DNA from: Gracilimonas sp035704785
GTDB lineage: Bacteria > Bacteroidota > Rhodothermia > Balneolales > Balneolaceae
Direction of reading: 5' to 3'
Length of the DNA: 8,502 nt
NCBI RefSeq assembly: GCF_035704785.1
Contig: NZ_DASSWP010000038.1
Coordinates: 1-8,502 of the forward strand
A program made the translations under genes and the position numbers. Positions 1 to 7,265 of this stretch are shown piece by piece; the first letter of the stretch is position 1; each line of letters begins with the position of its first letter. A model generated the notes under the pieces. The model saw nothing but the letters and a program-made list of their open reading frames with translations. It searched no databases and had not been told where the DNA came from.

Positions 1-148
1 CTCTTTCTTCATCCTTTGTCAGGAATTTACCAATAGTTGTCAGTATGAAAAAAAGCATAGATTACTTTGATATAATGATATACGCAGGATGCCTCAAACC
101 GGATTGGCCGCCTGATTAATTAATGGTGTAAATAAAAGGAAATATGGT
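1..148. other. left-edge region without an assignable gene
   Basis: No gene can be assigned with confidence. On the minus strand a frame opens with ATG at 58-56, directly after an in-frame TAA, and stays open to the window edge (19 codons, beginning MLFFILTTIGKFL). It could be the start of a gene continuing to the left. On the plus strand another frame is open from base 3 to a TAA at 117-119 and could be the tail of a converging gene. Neither stretch resembles a family I recognise, and both are short enough to arise by chance. An imperfect GC-richer hairpin (85-93 against 106-114, two mismatches) lies downstream of the YyaL-like gene's stop but has no T-run, so it is not a convincing terminator. 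Confidence 0.3.
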
Positions 149-2185
149 TCATTTAACGAATACTTTCTTTATATCATTTAGGCCTGTGACAGGCTTTTCA
201 CAGGTAAAGTGTTCACAGACATATAGAGCCGGCTTCCCGTCAATTTTATTTTGGGATGCTGTGTAAGGAGTCGTTTCATCCAATACATTTTGATTGTTAC
301 CAGTCTTAATGTGGTGAATGGAAAAAGGGGAGAATTTTTCACGGTAAGGCAGAAGCATATTCTCAGCTGTTTCAGGGTCTGCTGAAAGCGTGATCTCCTT
401 TGCGTCTCCATTCAGAAATTGAATGGACTGCATGCCATGACAAATACTGGCCCCGGAGCGGATCAGATCAGCTGAAAATGCTTTACCGATCCGGTCGGCA
501 TATTCTTCAAGTTCGGTATTTCCGGTTAGCCTGCTTAGCCGAATCAAATTCATCATTGCCACGGAATTAGAGGAGGGGATGGCTCCGTCAAAGATCTGTC
601 GTTGCCGCCCATAAACCTGATCCTCATCTATAATGCTGAAAAAGAACCCGCCTTTTTTTTCATCCCAAAACTGATCCAGGAATTGTTGATTACATTTAAC
701 TGCTTCCCGTAGATATTCCGGGTTAAACGTAGCTTCATAGAGTTCAATATAAGCCCATATCAGGAATGCATGATCATCTCCCATGGCAGGGATACCGGCT
801 TCGCCATCTTTAAAGCGATGCAGAAGTTTATTTTCATTCCTAAGGTGTTCTTTTAAAAACTGTGTCGCACGTTCAGCCAGATCTGTAAATCGTTGTTCAT
901 TGAACGCAAAGCCGGCTCTTGATAAAGCAGCGATCATTAATGCATTCCAGTCAGTCAGTACTTTGTCATCCAGCAGGGGATGTATCCTGCTTTCTCTTTC
1001 CTTAAATAAGGCAGACCTGATATCCGTAAACCATTCAGATTCACTTTCGCTTAATTCTTTTGAAAGATGTGGAATATTCTTGCCCGTTCGTTTTTGGCTG
1101 GCTTCATCCTCAAAATTACCTTCCGATGTAATACCAAATATCTCATTAAATGTGGATGCATCACTGGCAGAAAGAACAGATTCAATCTCGGCCTTTTCCC
1201 AAACGTAAAATTTCCCTTCTTCACCTTCGCTGTCGGCATCTTCAGCAGAGTAAAAACCGCCGGCAGGATGACTTAAATTTCTTTCAAGATAATCGGCTAT
1301 TTCGTAAACCGTTTGCTTAAAAAGTGGTTTTTTGGTGATCTGCCAGCATTCTGTGAAGGCCATCATGAGCAGGGCTTGATCGTACAGCATTTTTTCAAAA
1401 TGGGGCAGCAGCCACTCCCTGTCGGTGGAATAACGGTGAAAACCATATCCAATATGATCCCAAATTCCACCTAATCGCATTTGTGTTAAAGTTTCGGAGA
1501 CCATGTCTATAAAGCGATCCTCTCCGGTCAATTTCCATTGACGAAGCAAGAACATCAGGTTATGAGGGCTTGGGAATTTAGGTGCCTCACCAAATCCACC
1601 GTGTTGGGGGTCGAACCTTTGAGCAAGTTGTTCGGCTGCAAAATCAACGGCTTCCATACCGGGGAATTTCCCGCTCTCAAATTCCTGTGATTTGGTAAAT
1701 CCTTCCCGAATTTTAGCTGTGGCTTTTTCCACACGCCTGGGTTCATTCTTCCACATACCCGTTACCCCGGGAATCAACTGACGGAGCCCGATGCGGTTAA
1801 AGCGTGCTTCTTTGGGAATGTATGTACCCGCAAAAAAAGGCTCCTTATTCGGAGTCATGATAATGGTCAGTGGCCAGCCACCTTGACCGGTCAGCATTTG
1901 GCAGACCGTCATGTACGTGCTGTCAATATCGGGCCGTTCTTCACGATCCACTTTCACATTGACGAAGGCTTCATTCATCATTTTAGCGATATCGGGATCT
2001 TCGAAACTCTCATGAGCCATCACATGACACCAATGACAAGTAGCGTAGCCTATGGACAGGAAGACTGGTTTATTTTCAGCTTTGGCTTTTTTGAAAGCTT
2101 CTTCGCCCCAGGGATACCAATCCACGGGGTTTTCGGCATGTTGTTGTAAATAAGGGCTTTTTTCTGAAGCGAGATTATTCGGCAT
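149..2185 (-). CDS. YyaL/SPATA20-family protein (DUF255): thioredoxin-like domain plus (alpha/alpha)6-barrel
   Basis: The protein has 678 residues, the usual full length for this family (Bacillus YyaL, animal SPATA20/SSP411). Residues about 1-165 form the thioredoxin-like domain. They carry the family N-terminus (SPYLQQHAENPVDWYPW, residues 10-26), a redox-type CHWC motif at 50-53 followed by H54, and the GGWPLT and GTYIP motifs near 102 and 120. The rest, from about residue 180, resembles the six-hairpin glycosidase / N-acylglucosamine 2-epimerase fold and includes the HFEKMLYDQ signature. No signal peptide is visible, so it should be cytoplasmic. The physiological reaction of the family is not established; thiol-disulfide chemistry and sugar binding are inferences from the folds. 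The ATG at 2185 is preferred over the adjacent upstream TTG (2188-2186) because it gives the normal family N-terminus. The gene overlaps the 3' end of mgsA by 11 bp, so the two are probably translationally coupled. Confidence 0.93.
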   Translation of the reverse strand: MPNNLASEKSPYLQQHAENPVDWYPWGEEAFKKAKAENKPVFLSIGYATCHWCHVMAHESFEDPDIAKMMNEAFVNVKVDREERPDIDSTYMTVCQMLTGQGGWPLTIIMTPNKEPFFAGTYIPKEARFNRIGLRQLIPGVTGMWKNEPRRVEKATAKIREGFTKSQEFESGKFPGMEAVDFAAEQLAQRFDPQHGGFGEAPKFPSPHNLMFLLRQWKLTGEDRFIDMVSETLTQMRLGGIWDHIGYGFHRYSTDREWLLPHFEKMLYDQALLMMAFTECWQITKKPLFKQTVYEIADYLERNLSHPAGGFYSAEDADSEGEEGKFYVWEKAEIESVLSASDASTFNEIFGITSEGNFEDEASQKRTGKNIPHLSKELSESESEWFTDIRSALFKERESRIHPLLDDKVLTDWNALMIAALSRAGFAFNEQRFTDLAERATQFLKEHLRNENKLLHRFKDGEAGIPAMGDDHAFLIWAYIELYEATFNPEYLREAVKCNQQFLDQFWDEKKGGFFFSIIDEDQVYGRQRQIFDGAIPSSNSVAMMNLIRLSRLTGNTELEEYADRIGKAFSADLIRSGASICHGMQSIQFLNGDAKEITLSADPETAENMLLPYREKFSPFSIHHIKTGNNQNVLDETTPYTASQNKIDGKPALYVCEHFTCEKPVTGLNDIKKVFVK

Positions 2186-2666
2186 CAAAATCTTTGTTAA
2201 AACGTTTGCTGTAATCTACAATAAAGCGGTCGTATTTCTGATTCATTAGGGGAGAAGTGATCAGAAAGTCGGCTGAAGAGCGGTTGCAAGCCAGGGGAAT
2301 GTTGTAGACAATACTGATTCGTTGCAGTGCTTTTACATCCACATCATGAGGTTGGGCTTGAAGCGGATCCCAGAAAAAGATCATAACATCGATCTCGTTC
2401 TGTACAATGGCTGTACCGATCTGAAGGTCGCCACCCAATGGGCCGCTTTTAAATCTAAATACAGGTAATCCTATTTTATCAGAAACCAGCTTCCCGGTGG
2501 TACCTGTTCCGAATAAGTTGTGGTCTGAAAGATGTTCACTGTTGTATTCCGCCCAATCCAACAGATCCATTTTGCGATGGTCATGGGCGATCAAAGCAAT
2601 ATTCTTTTTGGGCTTCATAGGCTGAACTGAATCAGCAATGGACGGGTGTATTTTTTTTGGCGACAT
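2175..2666 (-). CDS. mgsA: methylglyoxal synthase
   Basis: This cytoplasmic enzyme converts dihydroxyacetone phosphate to methylglyoxal and phosphate, a bypass that releases phosphate when sugar phosphates build up. The protein has 163 residues, slightly longer than the 152 of E. coli MgsA because of a short N-terminal extension. Recognition rests on the GTGTTGKL phosphate-binding stretch (53-60), GPLGGDLQIG (75-84) and FFWDPLQAQPHDVDVKAL (97-114). By alignment with E. coli MgsA the catalytic base is Asp80 (Asp71), with His28 (His19), Asp100 (Asp91), His107 (His98) and Asp110 (Asp101) all conserved, so it should be active. It overlaps the downstream YyaL-like gene by 11 bp and lies 122 bp downstream of the adenylate cyclase gene. 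No Shine-Dalgarno sequence is visible before the ATG. No glyoxalase gene is seen in the window to dispose of the product. Confidence 0.96.
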   Translation of the reverse strand: MSPKKIHPSIADSVQPMKPKKNIALIAHDHRKMDLLDWAEYNSEHLSDHNLFGTGTTGKLVSDKIGLPVFRFKSGPLGGDLQIGTAIVQNEIDVMIFFWDPLQAQPHDVDVKALQRISIVYNIPLACNRSSADFLITSPLMNQKYDRFIVDYSKRFNKDFDAE

Positions 2667-2720
2667 GAGGTTAAATATTCGTTATATAAGTGAGTACCCA
2701 AAGATGCGAAGCTAAGTGCA

Positions 2721-2751
2721 ATTATAAAAACGAATAAGGGTAGATTATCAA
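2721..2751 (-). promoter_or_regulatory. possible promoter for mgsA
   Basis: In the 122-bp gap between the cyclase and mgsA, the minus strand reads TTGATA (2751-2746), then 19 bp, then TATAAT (2726-2721). The hexamers are close to the classic -35 and -10 elements, but the spacing is 2 bp longer than ideal and the region is AT-rich, so chance is a real alternative. No exact TAnnTTTG box, the Bacteroidota type, was found in the gap. If real, mgsA and the YyaL-like gene could be expressed independently of the cyclase, with a leader of roughly 45 nt. Confidence 0.25.
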
Positions 2752-2788
2752 TGGAAAATGCTTTCGACCTGGAAAGAAGGGAAATTGA

Positions 2789-4636
2789 TCAGATAACCAA
2801 TCGCATAGGAGGGCGCTCAAGGCGGATCTGCTTCACCTTAAACTCTTCATCGTCAAAGCCTTTCAACTCTTTTAGATTCTCTTTGATGAAGAAGGTGTCG
2901 GAGTGTTTATCAAGATATAGCTGGACATCAGGATGGTTAAAAACAGCTTCAGAAACCATAATTTCTTTTTCTGTTGCTGCATCTACTAAACGAGAAGCAA
3001 TATTCACAGTGGTTCCAAAATAATCGATGCGGCCGTTTAGGTTTACTGCCGTGCAATCTCCGTAATGAATCCCGGCTTTGATCTTAAAGGAGTTCCCGAC
3101 AGCGGATGAATTACTGAATATTTGCTGAATACGCTGAACGGCTTTTAATGCGGATACCGGCTCCCAAAACACAGCCATAACGGAATCACCGATGGTTTTA
3201 ACGATACCGCCGCGTTCCTCCGCAATAATTTGCTGGATGATCTTGAAATGCCCCATAACTCTACCAATTGCCGATTCGTCACCTTCTTTCACATATAATT
3301 CAGTGGAGTTCATCAAATCTGTGAATAGCATTGTAACATCAGAGGCTTTCACTTTACTGGTTTCTTTCAAGGTTTCATGAGAAAAGAGTGTAGTGAAGTC
3401 AACTGATGAGCTTACTTCGCTGGCATAAATAGCTTCTTCTTTCCAGTTCAGCTTTTCAATAAAGCATATCATTCTTTTAGAAGAAAAATTACTGATACTG
3501 AGGTTTGGATTGCATGAAATAGTTATTTCTTCTCCCTCAAGTTCTTCATCGGTAACATATACGTTCACGTTGTCGATACCATCTTCACGAACATGAAACA
3601 CCAAATACCCTTCGTGATTGTGTGTCCGGAAAAGATAAGAACCGACTTCGAGCTTTAATTGGGGATAGCGCTCATCACCGATTGCTAATGCCTGCTGAAT
3701 TACACGGTGAGGTTTAGAATTTGGGCCACCAAAACAATATGTTTTATCGGAAACTTTTCTGATCAGGGGATGGGGTGTAAAAACAAGGTGTGTATTGAGA
3801 TTGAAATCCATGGTATAGTCATTGTCACAATCTTCACAAAACAGATGAACCCTGGTTTCCTTCATCTTTCGAAAATTGTTCTGCGGGGACTTACATACCG
3901 GGCAACAGACATCCCAGCTAAAATCAAGAAGGTCAAGCTTTGCGGCATGCAGAAAAACGTTAAGTACAGAATATTTTTTTTCACCCCAGTATTCAGCAAG
4001 GGCATAGGGATGTATTCGCTGTAAGTCTTCGTCCTCCGCAAACCTGATGAGATCAATAAGGCGGTTGGTAATACGCTTTCGCTGGCTGGCCTTAATGAGT
4101 TTTACCTTCAGGTCCTCAAGCTTCTTTTCTGCTCCCCGGACTAATTTTTTAGGTTTAGATACCTCGTAAGGCTTCAATCCTTTTGATATACCATTTACAA
4201 TTTCTTGTAAATATTTATCAAGCCTTCGCTTAATTATGTAGTTCAGATAGAATTTAATAAGATATGAAATGGTAAAGCTTGAAGGAGTGATCCAAACTCT
4301 AACAACAAGCTTTGATCCCTGATCGGTAGGAATACACTCGGTAAAGATCTTTACTTCTTTGACTATACCAAGTTTATAATCCCTTACGACTTTAAAGCGG
4401 TATGGAGTTTCCCAGGCATAAGGAGTTTCCTGCCAGGTTACATAAGAGTTTAAATTATTATGTTCCAACTCCAGATGTCCTTTAGGAGTACCTCTGGATA
4501 ATGAAGTTTTTTGAATAGGAGTGGCACCCAATTTTCTATAAAGTCGATTAGTATCTGAGAGATATGGCCATAGGCTGTCGGGAGAGGCCTCTAAGTTAAA
4601 TTCCCAAATATGTAATTGTTGTTGTCCTTCCTTCAT
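2789..4636 (-). CDS. class III adenylate cyclase with SRPBCC-like and DUF5939-like zinc-ribbon domains
   Basis: This is a 615-residue protein predicted to make cAMP from ATP. Residues about 8-150 look like an SRPBCC/START-type hydrophobic-ligand domain, ending in the usual long helix. A Lys-rich helical linker follows, then a DUF5939-like region (about 190-410). Within it, AKLDLLDFSWDVCCPVC precedes a putative zinc ribbon formed by Cys245/Cys248 and Cys267/Cys270. The catalytic domain (about 430-600) has both metal aspartates, Asp440 in MLFTDL and Asp484 in TIGDSVMAVF. It also has the adenine-specifying pair Lys480 and Asp538 and the transition-state residues Asn545 and Arg549 in TVNIASRL. 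It should therefore be catalytically competent and ATP-specific. No transmembrane helix or signal peptide is evident, so it is probably a soluble cytoplasmic sensor. What binds the SRPBCC domain is unknown. The gene is divergent from ndk and upstream of mgsA on the same strand. Domain boundaries are by eye. Confidence 0.9.
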   Translation of the reverse strand: MKEGQQQLHIWEFNLEASPDSLWPYLSDTNRLYRKLGATPIQKTSLSRGTPKGHLELEHNNLNSYVTWQETPYAWETPYRFKVVRDYKLGIVKEVKIFTECIPTDQGSKLVVRVWITPSSFTISYLIKFYLNYIIKRRLDKYLQEIVNGISKGLKPYEVSKPKKLVRGAEKKLEDLKVKLIKASQRKRITNRLIDLIRFAEDEDLQRIHPYALAEYWGEKKYSVLNVFLHAAKLDLLDFSWDVCCPVCKSPQNNFRKMKETRVHLFCEDCDNDYTMDFNLNTHLVFTPHPLIRKVSDKTYCFGGPNSKPHRVIQQALAIGDERYPQLKLEVGSYLFRTHNHEGYLVFHVREDGIDNVNVYVTDEELEGEEITISCNPNLSISNFSSKRMICFIEKLNWKEEAIYASEVSSSVDFTTLFSHETLKETSKVKASDVTMLFTDLMNSTELYVKEGDESAIGRVMGHFKIIQQIIAEERGGIVKTIGDSVMAVFWEPVSALKAVQRIQQIFSNSSAVGNSFKIKAGIHYGDCTAVNLNGRIDYFGTTVNIASRLVDAATEKEIMVSEAVFNHPDVQLYLDKHSDTFFIKENLKELKGFDDEEFKVKQIRLERPPMRLVI

Positions 4637-4773
4637 ACGTCTTACTAACCGAATAACATGTGGATAAAGTACTAAATAGTTCGAAAATTGATAAATGAAC
4701 CCGTATCTTGACGGGTATATATAGAGTTAAGGTAACGCTAAATGTTACAAAATTATAAAACACAATAACAATA
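4637..4773. promoter_or_regulatory. divergent control region between the cyclase and ndk, with two dyads
   Basis: These 137 bases separate two divergent starts, and ndk must be transcribed from here. Two dyad symmetries stand out. One is ACCCGT (4699-4704) with ACGGGT (4711-4716), a 6-bp stem around ATCTTG. The other is GTAAC (4732-4736) with GTTAC (4744-4748), separated by 7 bases. Either could be a regulator half-site pair or a small RNA hairpin in the ndk leader. The ndk start is preceded by an A-rich leader with no Shine-Dalgarno sequence. A TTGACG at 4708-4713 resembles a -35 element, but no well-spaced -10 follows it. I cannot assign a regulator. Confidence 0.5.
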
Positions 4774-4781
4774 ATGGCAAA
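4748..4781 (-). promoter_or_regulatory. possible Bacteroidota-type promoter for the cyclase gene
   Basis: On the minus strand a TTTG (4781-4778) is followed after 22 bases by TAATTTTG (4755-4748). This matches the TTTG / TAnnTTTG pattern of the Bacteroidota housekeeping sigma factor, at the long end of its spacing range. Transcription would begin near 4740, giving a leader of about 105 nt that contains both dyads of the divergent region. The TTTG element falls inside the first codons of ndk, which weakens the case, and the region is AT-rich. Confidence 0.3.
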
Positions 4782-5205
4782 AGAAAGAACACTGACTATT
4801 CTCAAACCTGATTGCGTTCGCAAAGGATTGATCGGAGAAATAACTAAACGAATTCAAGAAGCTGGATTTAAAATTCTTGCAATGAAAATGACAAGGTTAA
4901 CCAAAGATACTGCCGGCGGTTTTTACGCGGTTCATAAAGAGCGACCATTCTACGATGAATTATGTGAATTCATGAGCAGCGGTGCTTGTGTACCTATGAT
5001 CCTGGAAAAAGAAAATGCTATAGCTGACTTCAGAACATTCATCGGAGCTACTAACCCTGCCGAGGCTGATGAAGGAACCATACGCGCTGATTTTGCAGAT
5101 AGCTTAGGTGAGAATATCATTCATGGATCTGACTCTGTAGAAAACGGAAAAATTGAAGCTGCTTACTTTTTCCCGGAATCTGAAGTTGTAGCAAATCAGG
5201 CTTAA
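4774..5205 (+). CDS. ndk: nucleoside diphosphate kinase
   Basis: The enzyme transfers the gamma-phosphate of ATP to NDPs and dNDPs through a phosphohistidine intermediate, balancing nucleotide pools in the cytoplasm. The protein has 143 residues, the standard bacterial length. The signature NIIHGSDS contains the active-site His117. Other conserved residues are Lys11 (LKPD), Tyr51, Arg87, Thr93 in GATNPAEADEGTIR, Arg104 and Asn114, so the site is complete. The ATG at 4774 gives the canonical N-terminus MAKERTLTILKPD. It is preceded by an A-rich leader without a Shine-Dalgarno sequence, typical of highly expressed Bacteroidota genes. A strong intrinsic terminator lies 30 bp after the stop codon, so ndk is probably mainly monocistronic. 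Confidence 0.98.
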   Translation: MAKERTLTILKPDCVRKGLIGEITKRIQEAGFKILAMKMTRLTKDTAGGFYAVHKERPFYDELCEFMSSGACVPMILEKENAIADFRTFIGATNPAEADEGTIRADFADSLGENIIHGSDSVENGKIEAAYFFPESEVVANQA

Positions 5206-5235
5206 TTAATTTGCTGTAATCATACTACATTAGAG

Positions 5236-5266
5236 CCCTGCATATTAATTTATGCAGGGTTTTTTT
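5236..5266 (+). terminator. intrinsic terminator of ndk
   Basis: A perfect 9-bp stem is formed by CCCTGCATA (5236-5244) and TATGCAGGG (5251-5259) with the loop TTAATT, followed directly by seven T residues (5260-5266). It lies 30 bp after the ndk stop codon. An ATG at 5252, in frame with the following lipoprotein gene, lies within the 3' arm of this hairpin. Confidence 0.93.
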
Positions 5267-5287
5267 ATGGAATTAAAATCAGCTAAA

Positions 5288-6511
5288 ATGAGAAACCATC
5301 TATTCTTTATTGTCCCCGCATTAATAATACTCATCGGTTGTAAAATCCAGCATGTTGAAGAACAGCCCAAAGTAAAACTTGGAATAGAGGTGTTGCTTGA
5401 AGATCATTTGCAGGAATTAGAGGGGAAAAGAGTTGGGTTACTGATGAATCCAAGTTCGCGCGTTAACGGAGTGCATATGGTTGATTCGCTAATGAATTTG
5501 GGGGTAAATGTAACAGCACTTTTTGCAGCTGAGCATGGATTCAGGGGTGAGGCCGGAGCCGGAGAAATCATAGAAGATGGAATAGATCAGGAAACAGGGT
5601 TGCCGGTTTTCTCTCTCTATGGTTCTTCCAGAAAACCAACAGCCGAGATGCTTGAAAAGGTGGATATCATTCTTTTTGACCTTCCGGATATGGGAGTCAG
5701 GTTCTACACTTACAGTGCCACCATGGGTTTGGTAATGGAGGCGATAGCAGAAAATGATAAAGAGCTTTGGATACTGGACAGGCCAAATCCACTGGGAGGG
5801 AATTATGTTGCGGGATGGATCTTGCAGGAAGAATACAAGTCCTTTGTAGGTTTCTATCCCATGCCGATCATTTATGGAATGACTATGGGTGAGTTGGCGC
5901 AGATGGCAGTTGGTGAAGGATGGTTAGAGTTAGAAGAAACTCCTGATTATCGTGTAATTAAAGCAGTCGGGTGGCAACGAGATATGTTGTGGCCGGAAAC
6001 CGGACTTGAGTGGATTCCTCCGTCTCCCAACCTCCCAACTTTTGAGCATACTTTTGCCTATGCCGGAACTGTAATTTTTGAGGGGACAAATCTTTCCGAG
6101 GGAAGAGGAACCGAAGATCCATTTTTGATGATAGGATCTCCTAACCTGAATTTTTCAACCTCAGAGTTGGATTCTCTTCAGGGAATATATGCTGTGAAAA
6201 TAGATTCTGTTACGTTTGAGCCAAGATCAATACCCGGTAAAGCACTTTCCCCAAAATGGGAAGGTGAGCTGTGCCATGGATTTCTTTTGTCTTTTCCTGA
6301 AGGATATTCGAAAACAGATCCCCTTAAACTTGGACTTGGGCTGTTGGAATTCGCCAGTAACCATACCAATGATTTTGAGATCAAGCCATTTGCCAACAAT
6401 CTTTTTGGGATTGATCTGAAAACGATCATTGAAAATGAAAACGAACTCCCATCCTGGAAAGAAGAGGTGGAGTCTTTTAAAGAAAAAAGAGCCGAATATT
6501 TGTTGTATTGA
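5288..6511 (+). CDS. namZ: NamZ-family (DUF1343, GH171) exo-beta-N-acetylmuramidase, lipoprotein
   Basis: Characterised members of this family (Bacillus subtilis and Tannerella forsythia NamZ) cleave N-acetylmuramic acid from the non-reducing end of peptidoglycan fragments for wall turnover or salvage. The predicted protein from this start has 407 residues. It begins with a lipoprotein signal peptide, MRNHLFFIVPALIILIGC, whose lipobox LIGC gives lipidated Cys18, so it should sit in the envelope. Family motifs include AEHGFRG (81-87, with the conserved Glu82 thought to be catalytic), DMGVRFYTY (134-142), LDRPNPLGG (163-171), SPNLP (246-250) and EGTNLSEGRGT (265-275). The start at 5288 is chosen because it gives a compact signal peptide. 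In-frame ATGs at 5267 and 5252 lie directly after and inside the ndk terminator. The gene is convergent with rlmB. No promoter of its own was recognised, so read-through past the ndk terminator is possible. Substrate preference cannot be read from sequence. Confidence 0.92.
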   Translation: MRNHLFFIVPALIILIGCKIQHVEEQPKVKLGIEVLLEDHLQELEGKRVGLLMNPSSRVNGVHMVDSLMNLGVNVTALFAAEHGFRGEAGAGEIIEDGIDQETGLPVFSLYGSSRKPTAEMLEKVDIILFDLPDMGVRFYTYSATMGLVMEAIAENDKELWILDRPNPLGGNYVAGWILQEEYKSFVGFYPMPIIYGMTMGELAQMAVGEGWLELEETPDYRVIKAVGWQRDMLWPETGLEWIPPSPNLPTFEHTFAYAGTVIFEGTNLSEGRGTEDPFLMIGSPNLNFSTSELDSLQGIYAVKIDSVTFEPRSIPGKALSPKWEGELCHGFLLSFPEGYSKTDPLKLGLGLLEFASNHTNDFEIKPFANNLFGIDLKTIIENENELPSWKEEVESFKEKRAEYLLY

Positions 6512-6518
6512 TCTTTGA

Positions 6519-7265
6519 CTATTGCTTTTTCTGGCGCATCCACTCATAACTTATGAGGGCTGCACTTACAGAGGCATTCAGTGATTCCACATTATTTGTC
6601 ATTGGGATGTTAAGGACTTTATCGCAGCGCTTTAAATTTTCGGCGTGGATGCCTTCACCTTCACTTCCGATCAAGAAAACGATGGGTTGATCGAGGTCTG
6701 TTTCCCACAATGTTTCTTTTGCCTCTCCATCCAACCCAACAATGGTGAAACCTATAGCTTTAAGGTCTTTAAAAGCCTGATTAAGGTCATGAACACGGAT
6801 GATCGGAATTCGACCTGCGGTTCCGGCTGAGGTTTTAAAAACTGTAGCGTTTACCGGTGCCTGATTTTGCATTGGAATGATCACGGCTTCAATACCCGCT
6901 GCGGCTGCGGAGCGCAAAATAGCACCAAAGTTATGTGGATCTTCTATGCCGTGTAATAGCAGAACGGCCGGATTCTCTGAAAGAACCAATGTTTCAACCC
7001 AGTCAAAAAAGTTGGTGTATTTAGCAGCGCTGAGTTGAGCCACAAAACCCTGATCGTTTACTTTGCCTACAAGGTTATAAATTTTTGCTCCGGGAACCTT
7101 AACCAATGGAACATCGTTTTCCTGTGCAAGCTCATTGATATTCTGATAAGTACTCGGCTTGATATTATTTTTAACAAATATTTTATCAACCTCATCAGGG
7201 CGATTCTGAAGGGTTTCTTCTACCGGGTTACGTCCGTAAATAAAAAAATTCTCTGATTTTGACAT
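6519..7265 (-). CDS. rlmB: 23S rRNA (guanosine-2'-O)-methyltransferase, SpoU/TrmH family
   Basis: This SPOUT-class methyltransferase uses S-adenosylmethionine to 2'-O-methylate a guanosine of 23S rRNA (G2251 in E. coli numbering). From the chosen start it has 248 residues, the normal RlmB length. Residues about 6-80 form the SpoU substrate-binding domain (FIYGRNPVEETL at 8-19). The catalytic knotted domain then carries motif 1, DPHNFGAILRSAAAAG (109-124, with Asn112 and Arg118), motif 2, FLIGSEGEG (197-205), and motif 3, IPMTNNVESLNAS (220-232). The frame stays open upstream to 7346, but that adds 27 residues unlike the family and would overlap the divergent membrane-protein gene. The ATG at 7265-7263 is therefore preferred. 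Paralogues such as TrmH-like methyltransferases cannot be fully excluded, but the N-terminal domain favours RlmB. Confidence 0.94.
   Translation of the reverse strand: MSKSENFFIYGRNPVEETLQNRPDEVDKIFVKNNIKPSTYQNINELAQENDVPLVKVPGAKIYNLVGKVNDQGFVAQLSAAKYTNFFDWVETLVLSENPAVLLLHGIEDPHNFGAILRSAAAAGIEAVIIPMQNQAPVNATVFKTSAGTAGRIPIIRVHDLNQAFKDLKAIGFTIVGLDGEAKETLWETDLDQPIVFLIGSEGEGIHAENLKRCDKVLNIPMTNNVESLNASVSAALISYEWMRQKKQ

Noticed and set aside
85..114. Hairpin CAGG...CCTG downstream of the YyaL-like gene
   Set aside because: The stem has two internal mismatches and a 12-base loop, and no T-run follows on the minus strand, so it is not supported as a terminator.
783..1208. Plus-strand open frame of 141 codons opposite the YyaL-like gene
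   Set aside because: It is the antisense shadow of a clear full-length coding region, with Ser/Leu/Arg-rich composition and no recognisable motif.
2186..2188. TTG directly before the ATG of the YyaL-like gene as an alternative start
   Set aside because: The adjacent ATG gives the normal family N-terminus, and TTG adds only one residue.
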